A program made the position numbers and the translations under genes. 58,203 bases of DNA, from contig JAFEBW010000011.1 in assembly GCA_018242445.1 (NCBI GenBank), positions 1 to 58,203 of the forward strand, written 5' to 3'. The notes beneath the pieces are model-generated. The model saw only the letters and a program-made list of their open reading frames with translations, was not told where the DNA came from and did not search any database. The DNA comes from Pseudomonadota bacterium. GTDB taxonomy: Bacteria; Pseudomonadota; Gammaproteobacteria; Xanthomonadales; Xanthomonadaceae. Below are positions 1-12,477 of the stretch, piece after piece; within the stretch, counting starts at the first letter, position 1; every line of letters starts with the position of its first letter.

Positions 1-58
1 CGCAGGCGCGCCAATGGTAGTGTGGCTTCGCCCATGCAAGAGTAGGTCATCGCCAGGG
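1..58 (+). rRNA. rrf: 5S ribosomal RNA, 3' end (partial)
   Basis: The first ~58 bases match the 3' half of bacterial 5S rRNA. The near-universal stretches GGTAGTGTGG, CCCATGCAAGAGTAGG and a final CGCCAGG appear in the correct order and spacing. The gene is cut by the window edge, so an rRNA operon lies just to the left. The hairpin at 68-103 directly after it fits an rrn terminator. The exact mature 3' end (about 57-59) is inferred by comparison with the E. coli molecule. Confidence 0.9.
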
Positions 59-67
59 TCTTATCCG

Positions 68-103
68 AAGGCCGGTTCCCGCAAGGAGCCGGCCTTCTTC
101 TTT
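68..103 (+). terminator. Rho-independent terminator of the rRNA operon
   Basis: The arms AAGGCCGG and CCGGCCTT are perfectly complementary and extend inward through a G-T pair and TCC/GGA around the loop CGCAA. A pyrimidine tract rich in T (CTTCTTT) follows. It lies 10 bases after the 5S end. Confidence 0.85.
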
Positions 104-233
104 GCGGCGCGCGAAGCGCGCTGCACGTCGATCCGCGAGCTCTTGGGTACCGGCTGGCGATGCCAACGCGCCGCTGTTTGTCAGCGTCGTTGCCCGCATG
201 CGTTGCCGGAGCGCGGCGACGTGCAAAGGACGC

Positions 234-262
234 TTGGACATTGGCTGCCGTGCGTCCACAAT
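234..262 (+). promoter_or_regulatory. Candidate sigma-70 promoter of aceF
   Basis: TTGGAC (234-239) and CACAAT (257-262) are separated by 17 bases, giving a start near 269 and a leader of about 30 bases. The lpd promoter at 2596-2624 has the same design (TTGGCA, 17 bases, GACAAT), so E2 and E3 may be co-expressed from separate but matching promoters. Confidence 0.55.
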
Positions 263-299
263 AGGCATTTCGCAATGACGCCAAACCACGGAGCAGGCG

Positions 300-1733
300 A
301 TGGGCCAGATGCACGAAGCCAAGGTCCCGGATATCGGCAATTTCCACGATGTGCCGGTGATCGAATTGCTGGTGGCCGTAGGCGACACGGTCAAGGCGGA
401 TCAAGGGCTGGTCACGCTCGAATCGGACAAGGCGACGATGGAAGTGCCATCGCCGTTGGCCGGCGTGGTGAAAGAGCTCAAGGTCAAGCTCGGCGATCGG
501 ATCTCCGAAGGCGGCGTGGTGGCAGTGATCGAGGCGGCGGAGGCAAAAACTGCGGATGCTTCCCATCCCCCCCTTGGAAACGGTGCTCGCAGGGCGGCTG
601 AAGGAAAATCGCAAGCTGGCTCATCCACCGGATCGACCAGCGCAACGCCCCCATCCCAACCTGCCCGATCCACCGGCGTGGCCGATGGGCGTTCGGAGTC
701 GCAGGCGGCAGTGCCGCCTGCACGCGACGCCCCCCCCCCCGCAAGCGGGGGAAGGAGCGAAAACCCGTCATCGACACCCTCGCCACCATCCACCCCGCCA
801 GTGGCATTCGATGCCGCCACGGTGGCGCCTGGCAAGGTCGCGCACGCATCGCCGGCGGTGCGCGTGTTCGCGCGCGAGCTGGGCGTGGATCTGGGCAAGC
901 TGCGTGGCAGCGAGCGCGGCGGGCGCATCACCAAGGCCGACGTGCAGGCGTTCGTGAAGAACGCGCTGCAGGCTGCTCCGGCTGCATCGGCAGCGCCCGG
1001 CAGTGGCTTGAACCTGATCCCTTGGCCGAAGGTGGACTTCAGCAAATTCGGCGCCATCGAAAGCCGGCCACTCTCGCGTATCCAGAAACTCTCCGGCGCG
1101 AACCTGGCGCGGAACTGGGCGATGATCCCGCACGTCACCCAGCACGACGAGGCCGACATCACCGCGATGGAAGCCTTCCGCAAGCAGCTCGGCGCGACCC
1201 ACAAGGACGTGAAGGTCACCCCGTTGGTGTTCCTCATCAAGGCCGCGGTAGCCGCGCTGCGCAAGTATCCGGCGTTCAACAGCTCGCTGGACGGCGACAA
1301 CCTGATCCTCAAGCAGTATTTCCACATCGGCATCGCGGTGGACACGCCCAACGGGCTGGTGGTGCCGGTGATCCGCGACGCCGACCGCAAGGGCCTGCTG
1401 GCGTTGTCGCACGAGCTGGCGGCGATCTCGGCCAAGGCGCGCGATGGCAAGCTCGCGCCCGCCGACATGTCCGGCGGCTGCTTCTCGATCTCCTCGCTGG
1501 GCGGCATCGGCGGTACCGCGTTCACGCCGATCATCAACGCGCCCGAAGTGGCCATTCTCGGGGTGTCCAAATCGCAGATGCGGCCCCAGTGGAACGGCGA
1601 GGGTTTCGAGCCGCGCTTGCTGCTGCCGCTGTCGCTGAGCTACGACCACCGTGTCATCGACGGTGCGGCGGCGGCGCGTTTCACCGCGTACATGGCGCAG
1701 GTGCTGGGCGATTTGCGCTTGCTGCTGCTCTGA
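300..1733 (+). CDS. aceF: Dihydrolipoamide acetyltransferase, E2 of pyruvate dehydrogenase
   Basis: Cytosolic E2 core that moves the acetyl group from E1 to CoA. The 477 residues hold one lipoyl domain (about 5-80, lipoyl-lysine 44 in ESDKATME), a long Ala/Pro/Ser-rich linker (81-177), a peripheral-subunit-binding domain (about 180-220) and the catalytic domain (about 238-477) with DHRVIDG (His450, Asp454). The start is set by GGAG six bases before ATG300; an in-frame ATG at 309 is the alternative. Oddities: the linker contains a REP-like hairpin with a run of 11 C, and the lipoyl-coding DNA is nearly the same as that of lpd at 2655. E1 (aceE) is not in the window. Confidence 0.93.
   Translation: MGQMHEAKVPDIGNFHDVPVIELLVAVGDTVKADQGLVTLESDKATMEVPSPLAGVVKELKVKLGDRISEGGVVAVIEAAEAKTADASHPPLGNGARRAAEGKSQAGSSTGSTSATPPSQPARSTGVADGRSESQAAVPPARDAPPPASGGRSENPSSTPSPPSTPPVAFDAATVAPGKVAHASPAVRVFARELGVDLGKLRGSERGGRITKADVQAFVKNALQAAPAASAAPGSGLNLIPWPKVDFSKFGAIESRPLSRIQKLSGANLARNWAMIPHVTQHDEADITAMEAFRKQLGATHKDVKVTPLVFLIKAAVAALRKYPAFNSSLDGDNLILKQYFHIGIAVDTPNGLVVPVIRDADRKGLLALSHELAAISAKARDGKLAPADMSGGCFSISSLGGIGGTAFTPIINAPEVAILGVSKSQMRPQWNGEGFEPRLLLPLSLSYDHRVIDGAAAARFTAYMAQVLGDLRLLLL
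730..757 (+). repeat. REP-like hairpin inside the aceF linker, with an 11-C run
   Basis: Eleven C (730-740) lead into the palindrome CCCCCGC-AA-GCGGGGG (736-751) followed by AAGGAGC. The same core occurs in intergenic copies at 21610-21651, 35948-35985 and, reversed, 45426-45460. Here it is read in frame as Pro-Pro-Pro-Ala-Ser-Gly-Gly-Arg-Ser between the lipoyl and binding domains. Confidence 0.8.
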
Positions 1734-1915
1734 TCGGGCAACGGCATGTGCGGCGGCAGCGCGGCGCTGCGCTTGCCTGCGCCGGTGCGGGGAACTCTCG
1801 CCCCGCATCCAAGTCTGAACCGCGCCCGGTTTCGCAGGATTGAAATCCTGTCGTTGCCGGCCGTGTGCCTGTATCATTGGCAGTTCTGCCCCAACCCACC
1901 CTTTCGGAGTTAAGC

Positions 1916-2494
1916 ATGCGTCGCACCCTTGCAATCGCGCTGGCCTGTCTGGCCGCTACCCCGCTGGCTTTCGCGCAGACGGCTGTCTCGCCGGCCAAGC
2001 AGCAGATGGCCCAGAAGATGTACGACGCGGCCAACGTCGGCGACGTGTTCCAGGGCATCGAGGTCTCCATCATCTCCAACACCATGGGCGAGATCGGCCA
2101 GGGCCTCGGCAACAAGCCGGAAACCTGCCCGGGCCTGCAGCAGCAGGCCGTGCAGCCGCACATCGCGGCGTTCAAGGGCAAGCTCGACCCGATCTTCAGC
2201 GGCATGGCCGACCCGCAGTTCAAGGCCGATGCAACCAAGGTGTTCGCTGACGCCTTCACCGAGGACGAGATGCGCCAGATTCTGGCATTCATGCAATCGC
2301 CGGCTGGCCAGAAGTACAGCCGCACCATCGGCGAATTGAACCAGCGGATCTATGCGCTCGCCATGACGCGCGCAAAGACGCGCGGTGCCGACATCAACAA
2401 CGCACAGCGGGATTTCGCCACCACCATCCAGAACATCGCCAACGCCTGCCCGGCTTCGCCAGCTCCGGCGACGCAGCCGCAGAAGAAGCGCTGA
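1916..2494 (+). CDS. DUF2059 family secreted protein
   Basis: 192 residues. An N-terminal signal peptide (MRRTLAIALACLAA...AFA, cleavage near residue 20) points to the periplasm. The rest is helical with the DUF2059 signature, in which a stretch ending FTEDEMRQILAFMQSPAGQK precedes the C-terminal part. The molecular role of the family is not established. The start is chosen because GGAG lies five bases upstream and because it gives a clean signal peptide. It sits between aceF and lpd on the same strand but is followed by a strong terminator, and lpd has its own promoter, so it is probably not in one operon with lpd. Confidence 0.82.
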   Translation: MRRTLAIALACLAATPLAFAQTAVSPAKQQMAQKMYDAANVGDVFQGIEVSIISNTMGEIGQGLGNKPETCPGLQQQAVQPHIAAFKGKLDPIFSGMADPQFKADATKVFADAFTEDEMRQILAFMQSPAGQKYSRTIGELNQRIYALAMTRAKTRGADINNAQRDFATTIQNIANACPASPAPATQPQKKR

Positions 2495-2516
2495 TTCCGC
2501 TTCGTCAGCGAATTCC

Positions 2517-2550
2517 ACGATGCCGGGCACGTCCCGGCATCGTCGTTTCT
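2517..2550 (+). terminator. Terminator after the DUF2059 gene
   Basis: A perfect 11-bp stem, ACGATGCCGGG / CCCGGCATCGT, with loop CACGT is followed by CGTTTCT. It lies 22 bases after the stop codon and upstream of the lpd promoter. Confidence 0.8.
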
Positions 2551-2595
2551 GGGGTGCGGCGGTACGTGTTGCGCGAGCACGATGCCGCTCGGCGT

Positions 2596-2624
2596 TTGGC
2601 AAGCGCGGGCAAGGCGGCGACAAT
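2596..2624 (+). promoter_or_regulatory. Candidate sigma-70 promoter of lpd
   Basis: TTGGCA (2596-2601), a 17-base spacer and GACAAT (2619-2624) predict a start near 2631, about 24 bases before the lpd ATG. The preceding terminator makes a dedicated promoter necessary. Confidence 0.6.
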
Positions 2625-2654
2625 GCAGGCCTGATCGAACCGGCGAGGTGGGCG

Positions 2655-4460
2655 ATGGGCCAGATGCACGAGGCGAAGGTTCCCGATATCGGCAACTACC
2701 ACGATGTGCCGGTGATCGAAGTGCTGGTGGCCGTGGGCGACACGGTGAAGGCCGAGCAGGGCCTGGTCACGCTCGAATCGGACAAGGCCACGATGGAAGT
2801 GCCGGCACCGTTGGCGGGCGTCGTGCGGGAGCTGAAGGTCAAGCTCGGCGATCGCATCTCCGAAGGCGGCGTGGTGGCGGTGATCGAGGCGGCGGGTTCT
2901 GCCGATGGGGCATCCGTGACACCTGCGACTACCAAGCCTCTCCCTCCGGGAGAGGCCGACGCGCGCAGCGCGGCGAGTGAGGGAAAGATCCTGTCTCCCA
3001 CATCTCACACGCAAGCCGCAGCGACGCCTTCAATCCGCCAGCCCGACCTCGCATGCCGCCTCGTCGTGATCGGCGCCGGCCCCGGCGGTTACACCGCGGC
3101 CTTCCGTGCCGCCGACCTCGGCCTGGACACCGTGCTGGTCGAACGCTATCCCAGCCTCGGCGGCGTGTGCCTCAATGTCGGCTGCATTCCTTCCAAGGCG
3201 CTGCTGCATGCGGCGGCGGTGATCGACGAGGCCGCGCACGCGAAGGACTACGGCATCGATTTCGGCAAGCCGGCCGTCGCGCTCGATGCGCTGCGCGCCT
3301 ACAAGGACAAGGTCGTCGGCCAGCTCACGAAAGGTCTGGCCGGCATGGCCAAGCAGCGCAAGGTGCGGGTCGCCACCGGTATCGCGAAGTTCGTCTCCCC
3401 GCACGAGCTAGAAATCGCCACGCCCGATGGCAGCAAGCTGCTGCGCTTCGAGCAGTGCATCATCGCCGCCGGTTCGCAGGCGCTGAAGTTGCCGGGGTTC
3501 CCGTGGGACGACCCGCGGGTGATGGATTCCACCGACGCGCTCGCGCTGGCCGACATTCCGAAAAACTTGTTGGTGGTCGGTGGCGGCATCATCGGACTGG
3601 AGATGGCCACCGTGTACCGCGCGCTGGGCAGCCAGGTCACGGTGGTCGAGTTGCTCGATCAACTCATGCCCGGCGCGGACGTGGATCTGGTCAAGCCGCT
3701 TGCCGATCGGTTGAAGAAGCAGGGTGTGGCCGTGCACCTGAAGACCAAGGTCGTGAAGGTCGAAGCCGGCAAGCAGGGATTGACGGCGAGCTTCGACGGC
3801 GACAAGGCACCGGCGCCGAGCGTGTTCGACCGCGTCCTCGTTGCGGTCGGGCGCACGCCCAACGGCGGCAAGCTCGATGCGAACAAGGCCGGCGTGAACG
3901 TGAGCGAGCGCGGTTTCATCCCGGTGGATCGGCAGATGCGCACGAATGTTCCGCACATCTTCGCCATCGGCGACCTGGTCGGCAATCCCATGCTCGCGCA
4001 CAAGGCCACCCACGAGGCGCGGCTGGCGGCCGAGGTGGCCGCCGGCGAGAAGCGCGAATGGGTGGCGCGGGTGATCCCCTCGGTGGCCTACACCGATCCG
4101 GAAATCGCGTGGGTGGGCGTGACTGAAACCGAAGCGAAGGCCAAGGGTTTGAAGATCGGCGCAGGCAAGTTCCCGTGGGCCGCATCGGGCCGCGCCATCG
4201 GCATCGGCCGCACCGAAGGCTTCACCAAATTGGTGTTCGATGAAGACAGCCATCGCGTGATCGGCGCGGGCATCGTCGGCGTGCACGCGGGCGACCTGAT
4301 CGCCGAGCTGGCGCTGGCCATCGAGATGGGCTGCGAGGCCAGCGACATCGGCCACACCATCCACCCGCATCCGACCCTGAGCGAATCGGTGGCGATGGCC
4401 GCCGAGGTGTACGAGGGCACGGTCACCGACCTGTACATTCCGAAGAAGGCCGGCACCTAG
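2655..4460 (+). CDS. lpd: Dihydrolipoamide dehydrogenase with N-terminal lipoyl domain, E3
   Basis: Flavoprotein that reoxidises dihydrolipoamide with NAD+. The 601 residues exceed the usual ~475 because a lipoyl domain (about 5-80, lipoyl-lysine 44) is fused in front. Visible motifs are FAD-binding GAGPGG (140-145), the redox pair Cys172/Cys177 in GGVCLNVGCIPSK, an NAD-binding GGGIIGLE segment, and the C-terminal HPHPTLSE with the catalytic His572-Glu577 spacing. GAGG six bases before ATG2655 sets the start. The linker (94-111) is encoded by a REP-like repeat. Lipoyl-E3 fusions are known in several bacteria and may deliver an extra swinging arm to the complex. Confidence 0.94.
   Translation: MGQMHEAKVPDIGNYHDVPVIEVLVAVGDTVKAEQGLVTLESDKATMEVPAPLAGVVRELKVKLGDRISEGGVVAVIEAAGSADGASVTPATTKPLPPGEADARSAASEGKILSPTSHTQAAATPSIRQPDLACRLVVIGAGPGGYTAAFRAADLGLDTVLVERYPSLGGVCLNVGCIPSKALLHAAAVIDEAAHAKDYGIDFGKPAVALDALRAYKDKVVGQLTKGLAGMAKQRKVRVATGIAKFVSPHELEIATPDGSKLLRFEQCIIAAGSQALKLPGFPWDDPRVMDSTDALALADIPKNLLVVGGGIIGLEMATVYRALGSQVTVVELLDQLMPGADVDLVKPLADRLKKQGVAVHLKTKVVKVEAGKQGLTASFDGDKAPAPSVFDRVLVAVGRTPNGGKLDANKAGVNVSERGFIPVDRQMRTNVPHIFAIGDLVGNPMLAHKATHEARLAAEVAAGEKREWVARVIPSVAYTDPEIAWVGVTETEAKAKGLKIGAGKFPWAASGRAIGIGRTEGFTKLVFDEDSHRVIGAGIVGVHAGDLIAELALAIEMGCEASDIGHTIHPHPTLSESVAMAAEVYEGTVTDLYIPKKAGT
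2937..2983 (+). repeat. REP-like element inside the lpd interdomain linker
   Basis: An 8-bp perfect stem, CCTCTCCC-TCC-GGGAGAGG (2937-2955), is followed by a GCGCGC/GCGCGG-rich second hairpin and GAGTGAGGG. The CTCTCCC...GGGAGAG core resembles the intergenic element at 12370-12406. It is translated in frame as lpd residues about 94-111, between the lipoyl domain and the FAD domain. Confidence 0.75.
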
Positions 4461-4594
4461 CGATGGGTGTCCCAACGGAAGTCATCGTGCGAATTTTCGT
4501 CTGCAACTTCGGAAAGCCTGGCGTTACCTTCCTGCACACGACAGCGCAGGCGCCTGGGGAGTGATCGCTGGCCCGCAGCGAAGACTGGTTGTGG

Positions 4595-4624
4595 TTGCCT
4601 GTAATCCGAGGAACCTGCTATAGT
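4595..4624 (+). promoter_or_regulatory. Promoter of the atp operon
   Basis: TTGCCT (4595-4600), an 18-base spacer and TATAGT (4619-4624) with an extended -10 TG at 4616-4617. The predicted start is near 4631, giving a leader of about 80 bases to atpI. This is the only convincing promoter seen in the lpd-atpI gap (4461-4713). Confidence 0.65.
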
Positions 4625-4713
4625 TTCGGGGCTTGGCGGGATCGATATCGCACGGCGATGGATTTCGAGAGTCGGCGGTCGCCCGGTCGGGCTGAAAGGA
4701 CAGGGGTGACGCG

Positions 4714-5947
<1,234 letters not shown>

Positions 5948-5992
5948 CGTTTCCCCGTTGCACTTCCGTTGTATTCACTCACCACAAGGTAG

Positions 5993-6304
<312 letters not shown>

Positions 6305-6342
6305 TCCGATCCGTCGGTTAGCCCGACCACGAGGAAGTCGTC

Positions 6343-6816
6343 GTGAACATCAACGCAACCCTGTTCGCCCAGATGATCGTGTTCGTGGTCCTGATCTGGA
6401 TCACGATGAAGTTCATCTGGCCGCCGCTGATGAAGGCGATGGACGAGCGCGCCCGCCGCATCGGCGAGGGGCTGGCCGCGGCCGACCGCAGCCGCACCGA
6501 GCTGGAGAAGGCCGAGGAGCAGGTCAACGCCCTCGTCCGCGACGCCCGCGTCAAGGCCAACGAGATCATCGACCAGGCCCACGCCCGCGCGAACCAGATC
6601 ATCGACGCCGCCAAGAACGAGGCGGTGGCCGAGGCCGGTCGCCAGAAAGCGCTGGCCGTGGCCGAGATCGACGTCGAGGCCAACCGCGCCCGCGAAGAAT
6701 TGCGCAAGCAGATCTCCACGCTGGCCGTGGCCGGCGCCTCGCGCCTGATCAAGCGCGAGATCGACCCGAACGCGCACAAGGCGCTGCTCGACGAACTGGC
6801 CGCGGAGCTGGGATGA
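6343..6816 (+). CDS. atpF: ATP synthase F0 subunit b
   Basis: 157 residues with one N-terminal membrane helix (about 5-25) and then a long charged right-handed coiled coil rich in Ala, Glu and Arg. It is the peripheral stalk joining subunit a to F1 through delta. The start codon is GTG with GAGGAAG about six bases upstream. The last four bases overlap atpH as ATGA, implying translational coupling. Confidence 0.95.
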   Translation: MNINATLFAQMIVFVVLIWITMKFIWPPLMKAMDERARRIGEGLAAADRSRTELEKAEEQVNALVRDARVKANEIIDQAHARANQIIDAAKNEAVAEAGRQKALAVAEIDVEANRAREELRKQISTLAVAGASRLIKREIDPNAHKALLDELAAELG

Positions 6817-7343
6817 GCCATTCGCTCACTCTCGCCCGCCCGTACGCGCGCGCGGCCTTCGCCTTGGCGAGCGAGCACAAGGCGCTGCCCTTGTGGTCGG
6901 TGCGCCTGGGCTTCGCCGCCGCCATCGCGGCCGATCCGCGCGTGCTCGCGTTGTTCGGCAATCCGGCGCTCACGGCGGACGACGCCGTCGCGCTGGTGGC
7001 CCCGCCCGGCCCGGTCGATCCGCTGTTCGTGCAGTTCCTCGGCGTGCTGGCCGACAACGGCCGCATGGCGCAACTGCCGGACATCGCCGACATGTTCGCG
7101 CAGTTGCGCGCCGAGTCCGAGCGCGTGGTCAAGGCGAGGGTGACCTCGGCGGCCCCGCTGGACGAAACCGAGTTGTCCAAACTGCGCGCAGCGCTGGTCA
7201 AGCGTCTCGGCCATCAGGTCGAATTGGCCACGGCGGTGGATCCCGAACTGATCGGCGGCGCGGTGATCGACGCTGGCGACGTGGTGATCGACGGCTCGCT
7301 GCGCGGCAAGCTGGCGCGCCTGCAGACGGCGTTGGCGCGCTGA
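6813..7343 (+). CDS. atpH: ATP synthase F1 subunit delta
   Basis: 176 residues matching the OSCP/delta family. The N-terminal helical bundle begins [14 protein letters not shown] and the C-terminal part contains [25 protein letters not shown]. It links the b stalk to the top of the alpha3beta3 head. It overlaps atpF by four bases. The stop is followed almost at once by a heptad-armed repeat that separates it from atpA. Confidence 0.94.
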   Translation: MSHSLTLARPYARAAFALASEHKALPLWSVRLGFAAAIAADPRVLALFGNPALTADDAVALVAPPGPVDPLFVQFLGVLADNGRMAQLPDIADMFAQLRAESERVVKARVTSAAPLDETELSKLRAALVKRLGHQVELATAVDPELIGGAVIDAGDVVIDGSLRGKLARLQTALAR

Positions 7344-7348
7344 AAGCC

Positions 7349-7443
7349 GGGAATGGGGAATAGGGAATAGTGAATTCGGAAAAGCAGGCTTGTCGCTTCG
7401 TCTGTTTGCTCTTCCGATTCCCGATTCCCGATTCCCGATTCTC
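7349..7443. repeat. Heptad-armed stem-loop, atpH/atpA junction
   Basis: The left arm (7349-7381) is a G-rich run of GGGAATA-like words. The right arm (7412-7443) is GATTCCC repeated about four times. The reverse complement of the right arm matches most of the left arm with the same 7-base phase. The ~30-base loop ends GTTTGCTCTTCC, which recurs at the same place in the element at 25868-25971. No T-run follows, so it is not an obvious terminator. Confidence 0.85.
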
Positions 7444-7503
7444 AAGAACCCAATAGAACACCGTCTGTCGTAGATCGCGGCAGGCGACCAAGGAACCCAC
7501 GCA

Positions 7504-9054
<1,551 letters not shown>

Positions 9055-9056
9055 GC

Positions 9057-9166
9057 CGTGATTCGTGACATGTGATTTGTGATTGGTTGGATCAGGTATC
9101 TGGCGACTGTGTAGTGGTGCGGATTCGGCTTTGCACGAATCACGCATCACGCATCACGAATCACGC
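9057..9166. repeat. Heptad-armed stem-loop, atpA/atpG junction
   Basis: The right arm (9135-9166) reads CACGAAT, CACGCAT, CACGCAT, CACGAAT, CACG, a strict 7-base period. The left arm (9057-9084) is its approximate reverse complement with the same period (CGTGATTCGTGA is identical over 12 bases). The word differs from those in the neighbouring elements. The element ends about 20 bases before the atpG start, leaving a separate GGAG at 9178-9181 for atpG. Confidence 0.85.
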
Positions 9167-9187
9167 CTTTAGCGAGCGGAGCGAGCA

Positions 9188-10051
9188 ATGGCAGGCGGCA
9201 GGGAAATCAAAACCAAGATCAAGAGCGTGCAGAACACCCGCAAGGTGACCCGCGCGCTGGAGATGGTCTCGGCCTCGAAGATCCGCAAGGCGCAGGAGCG
9301 GATGAAGGCTTCGCGTCCGTATGCGCGGCTGATGAAGCAGATGATCGGCCACATCTCGCAGGCCAATGCCGAGTACAAGCACCCGTTCATGCTGGCACGC
9401 AAGCAGGTCAAGCGCGTCGGTTACGTCATCGTCTCCACCGACCGCGGCCTGGCCGGCGCGCTCAACTCCGGCTTGTTCCGCAAGATCGTCGCCGACATGC
9501 GCGCGTGGCAGGAGAAGGGCGCGGAGATCGACGTGGTGTGCATCGGCCAGAAGGCGACCGCGTTCTTCCGCCGCATCAAGGTCAACATGACCGGCTCGGT
9601 CACCCATCTGGGCGAGAAGCCGCATGTCGAGCAACTGGTCGGCGTGATCAAGGTGATGCTCGATGCCTATGCCGCCGGCAGCATCGATCACGTCGCCCTG
9701 TGCTACAACGATTTCGTCAATACCATGACGCAGAAGGCGACGGTCGAGCAGTTGCTGCCGTTGCCCGAAGATGCGGCGCTCAAGGATCGCCACGACTGGG
9801 ATTACATCTACGAGCCCGAAGCCGACGTGGTGCTCGACCAGGTGATGACCCGCTACGTCGAGTCGCTGGTGTACCAGGCGGTGCTGGAAAACGTCGCCTC
9901 CGAGCACGCCGCGCGCATGGTCGCGATGAAGGCCGCCTCGGACAACGCGACCAAGCTGATCGGCACGCTGAACCTGATCTACAACAAGGCCCGCCAGGCC
10001 GCGATCACGCAGGAAATCAGCGAGATCGTCGGCGGTGCGGCAGCGGTCTGA
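9188..10051 (+). CDS. atpG: ATP synthase F1 subunit gamma
   Basis: 287 residues forming the central rotor shaft, a coiled coil of the N- and C-terminal helices around a Rossmann-like middle. The N-terminus ([20 protein letters not shown]) and the C-terminus ([19 protein letters not shown]) are the classic family signatures. GGAG six bases before ATG9188 sets the start. The stop codon abuts the next heptad element. Confidence 0.96.
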   Translation: MAGGREIKTKIKSVQNTRKVTRALEMVSASKIRKAQERMKASRPYARLMKQMIGHISQANAEYKHPFMLARKQVKRVGYVIVSTDRGLAGALNSGLFRKIVADMRAWQEKGAEIDVVCIGQKATAFFRRIKVNMTGSVTHLGEKPHVEQLVGVIKVMLDAYAAGSIDHVALCYNDFVNTMTQKATVEQLLPLPEDAALKDRHDWDYIYEPEADVVLDQVMTRYVESLVYQAVLENVASEHAARMVAMKAASDNATKLIGTLNLIYNKARQAAITQEISEIVGGAAAV

Positions 10052-11650
<1,599 letters not shown>

Positions 11651-11651
11651 G

Positions 11652-11773
11652 AACAGGGAACGGGGAGCAGGGAACAGGGAACGGAAATGCGGAGCGGGTG
11701 CATGACCGCTTCGACCAGCCGCGACCAAACCTTGCTCTGACCGTTCCCCGATCCCCGTTCCCCGATCCCTTCC
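11652..11773. repeat. Heptad-armed stem-loop, atpD/atpC junction
   Basis: The right arm (11741-11773) reads CCGTTCC, CCGATCC, CCGTTCC, CCGATCC. The left arm (11652-11684), reverse-complemented, reads CCGTTCC, CTGTTCC, CTGCTCC, CCGTTCC in the same 7-base phase. The loop ends CCTTGCTCTGACC, similar to the TTTGCTCTTCC loops at 7.4 and 25.9 kb. The element fills most of the 138-base gap. Confidence 0.85.
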
Positions 11774-11788
11774 TCTAGCGAGACAAAC

Positions 11789-12214
11789 ATGGCATCCACC
11801 ATCCGTTGCGACATCGTCAGTGCCGAGGAAGCGATCTTCCACGGCACGGTGACGATGGTCATCGCCTCCGGCGAAATGGGCGAACTGGGCATCGCCCCGC
11901 GCCACGCGCCGCTGATAACGCGGCTCAAGCCGGGGCAGGTGCGGGTGATCCTCGAGGACGGCTCGGAGCAGATGTTCTTCGTTTCCGGCGGCATCCTCGA
12001 AGTGCAGCCGCAGGTGGTCACCGTGCTGGCCGATACCCTGATCCGCGCCGGCGACCTCGACGAGGCCGCCGCGCGCAAGGCGAAGGAAGAAGCCGAGCGC
12101 GCGCTCGCCAACAAGGGCGATGCGGTGGATCTGGCCGAGGCGCAGCGCCGGCTGGTCGAGGCGGTGGCGCAGTTGCAGGCCCTCGAACGCCTGCGCAAGA
12201 ACGTCAAGCACTGA
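11789..12214 (+). CDS. atpC: ATP synthase F1 subunit epsilon
   Basis: 141 residues. Rotor-stalk subunit that can inhibit ATP hydrolysis. The N-terminal beta-sandwich ([34 protein letters not shown]) and the C-terminal two-helix tail are both present. The ribosome-binding site is weak (GCGAG). It is the last gene of the operon; a terminator follows 27 bases after the stop. Confidence 0.95.
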   Translation: MASTIRCDIVSAEEAIFHGTVTMVIASGEMGELGIAPRHAPLITRLKPGQVRVILEDGSEQMFFVSGGILEVQPQVVTVLADTLIRAGDLDEAAARKAKEEAERALANKGDAVDLAEAQRRLVEAVAQLQALERLRKNVKH

Positions 12215-12241
12215 CGACGCATCGCGCAAGGATGTGAATCG

Positions 12242-12265
12242 AACGCCGGCTTCTGCCGGCGTTTT
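12242..12265 (+). terminator. Terminator of the atp operon
   Basis: The stem AACGCCGGC / GCCGGCGTT has loop TTCT and runs into TTTT. It lies shortly after atpC and before glmU, so glmU probably has its own promoter, which I could not place confidently in 12266-12477. Confidence 0.8.
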
Positions 12266-12369
12266 CGCAGGTGTCGATCCTTTCGCTTACGAAAACCGCC
12301 CCTCAGGGGGATCTGGCTGTCGATGTCGCGTACTTCGCGTGAGCTGGAGAGAAGAAGCCTGCTTTCAAG

Positions 12370-12406
12370 CCCCTCTCCCCTTGCGGGAGAGGGTGGGGGA
12401 GAGGGG
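12370..12406. repeat. REP-like hairpin between atpC and glmU
   Basis: CCCTCTCCC-CTTGC-GGGAGAGGG followed by TGGGGGAGAGGGG. It is the intergenic relative of the repeat embedded in lpd. The rest of the 12266-12477 gap holds no recognisable gene. Confidence 0.75.
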
Positions 12407-12477
12407 GAATCGCAACGTCACCGCGACGATTGTCTTAGACTGCATGCCTTGCAGAAGCCGCAGTTCCCGGGAACCAC

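Noticed and set aside
1786..1807. Hairpin TGCGGGG/CCCCGCA as the aceF terminator
   Set aside because: Only seven pairs and no T-run; too weak to call.
7349..7443. Heptad stem-loops as ordinary rho-independent terminators
   Set aside because: No T-run follows the right arms in the atp operon, and termination there would cut off essential downstream subunits.
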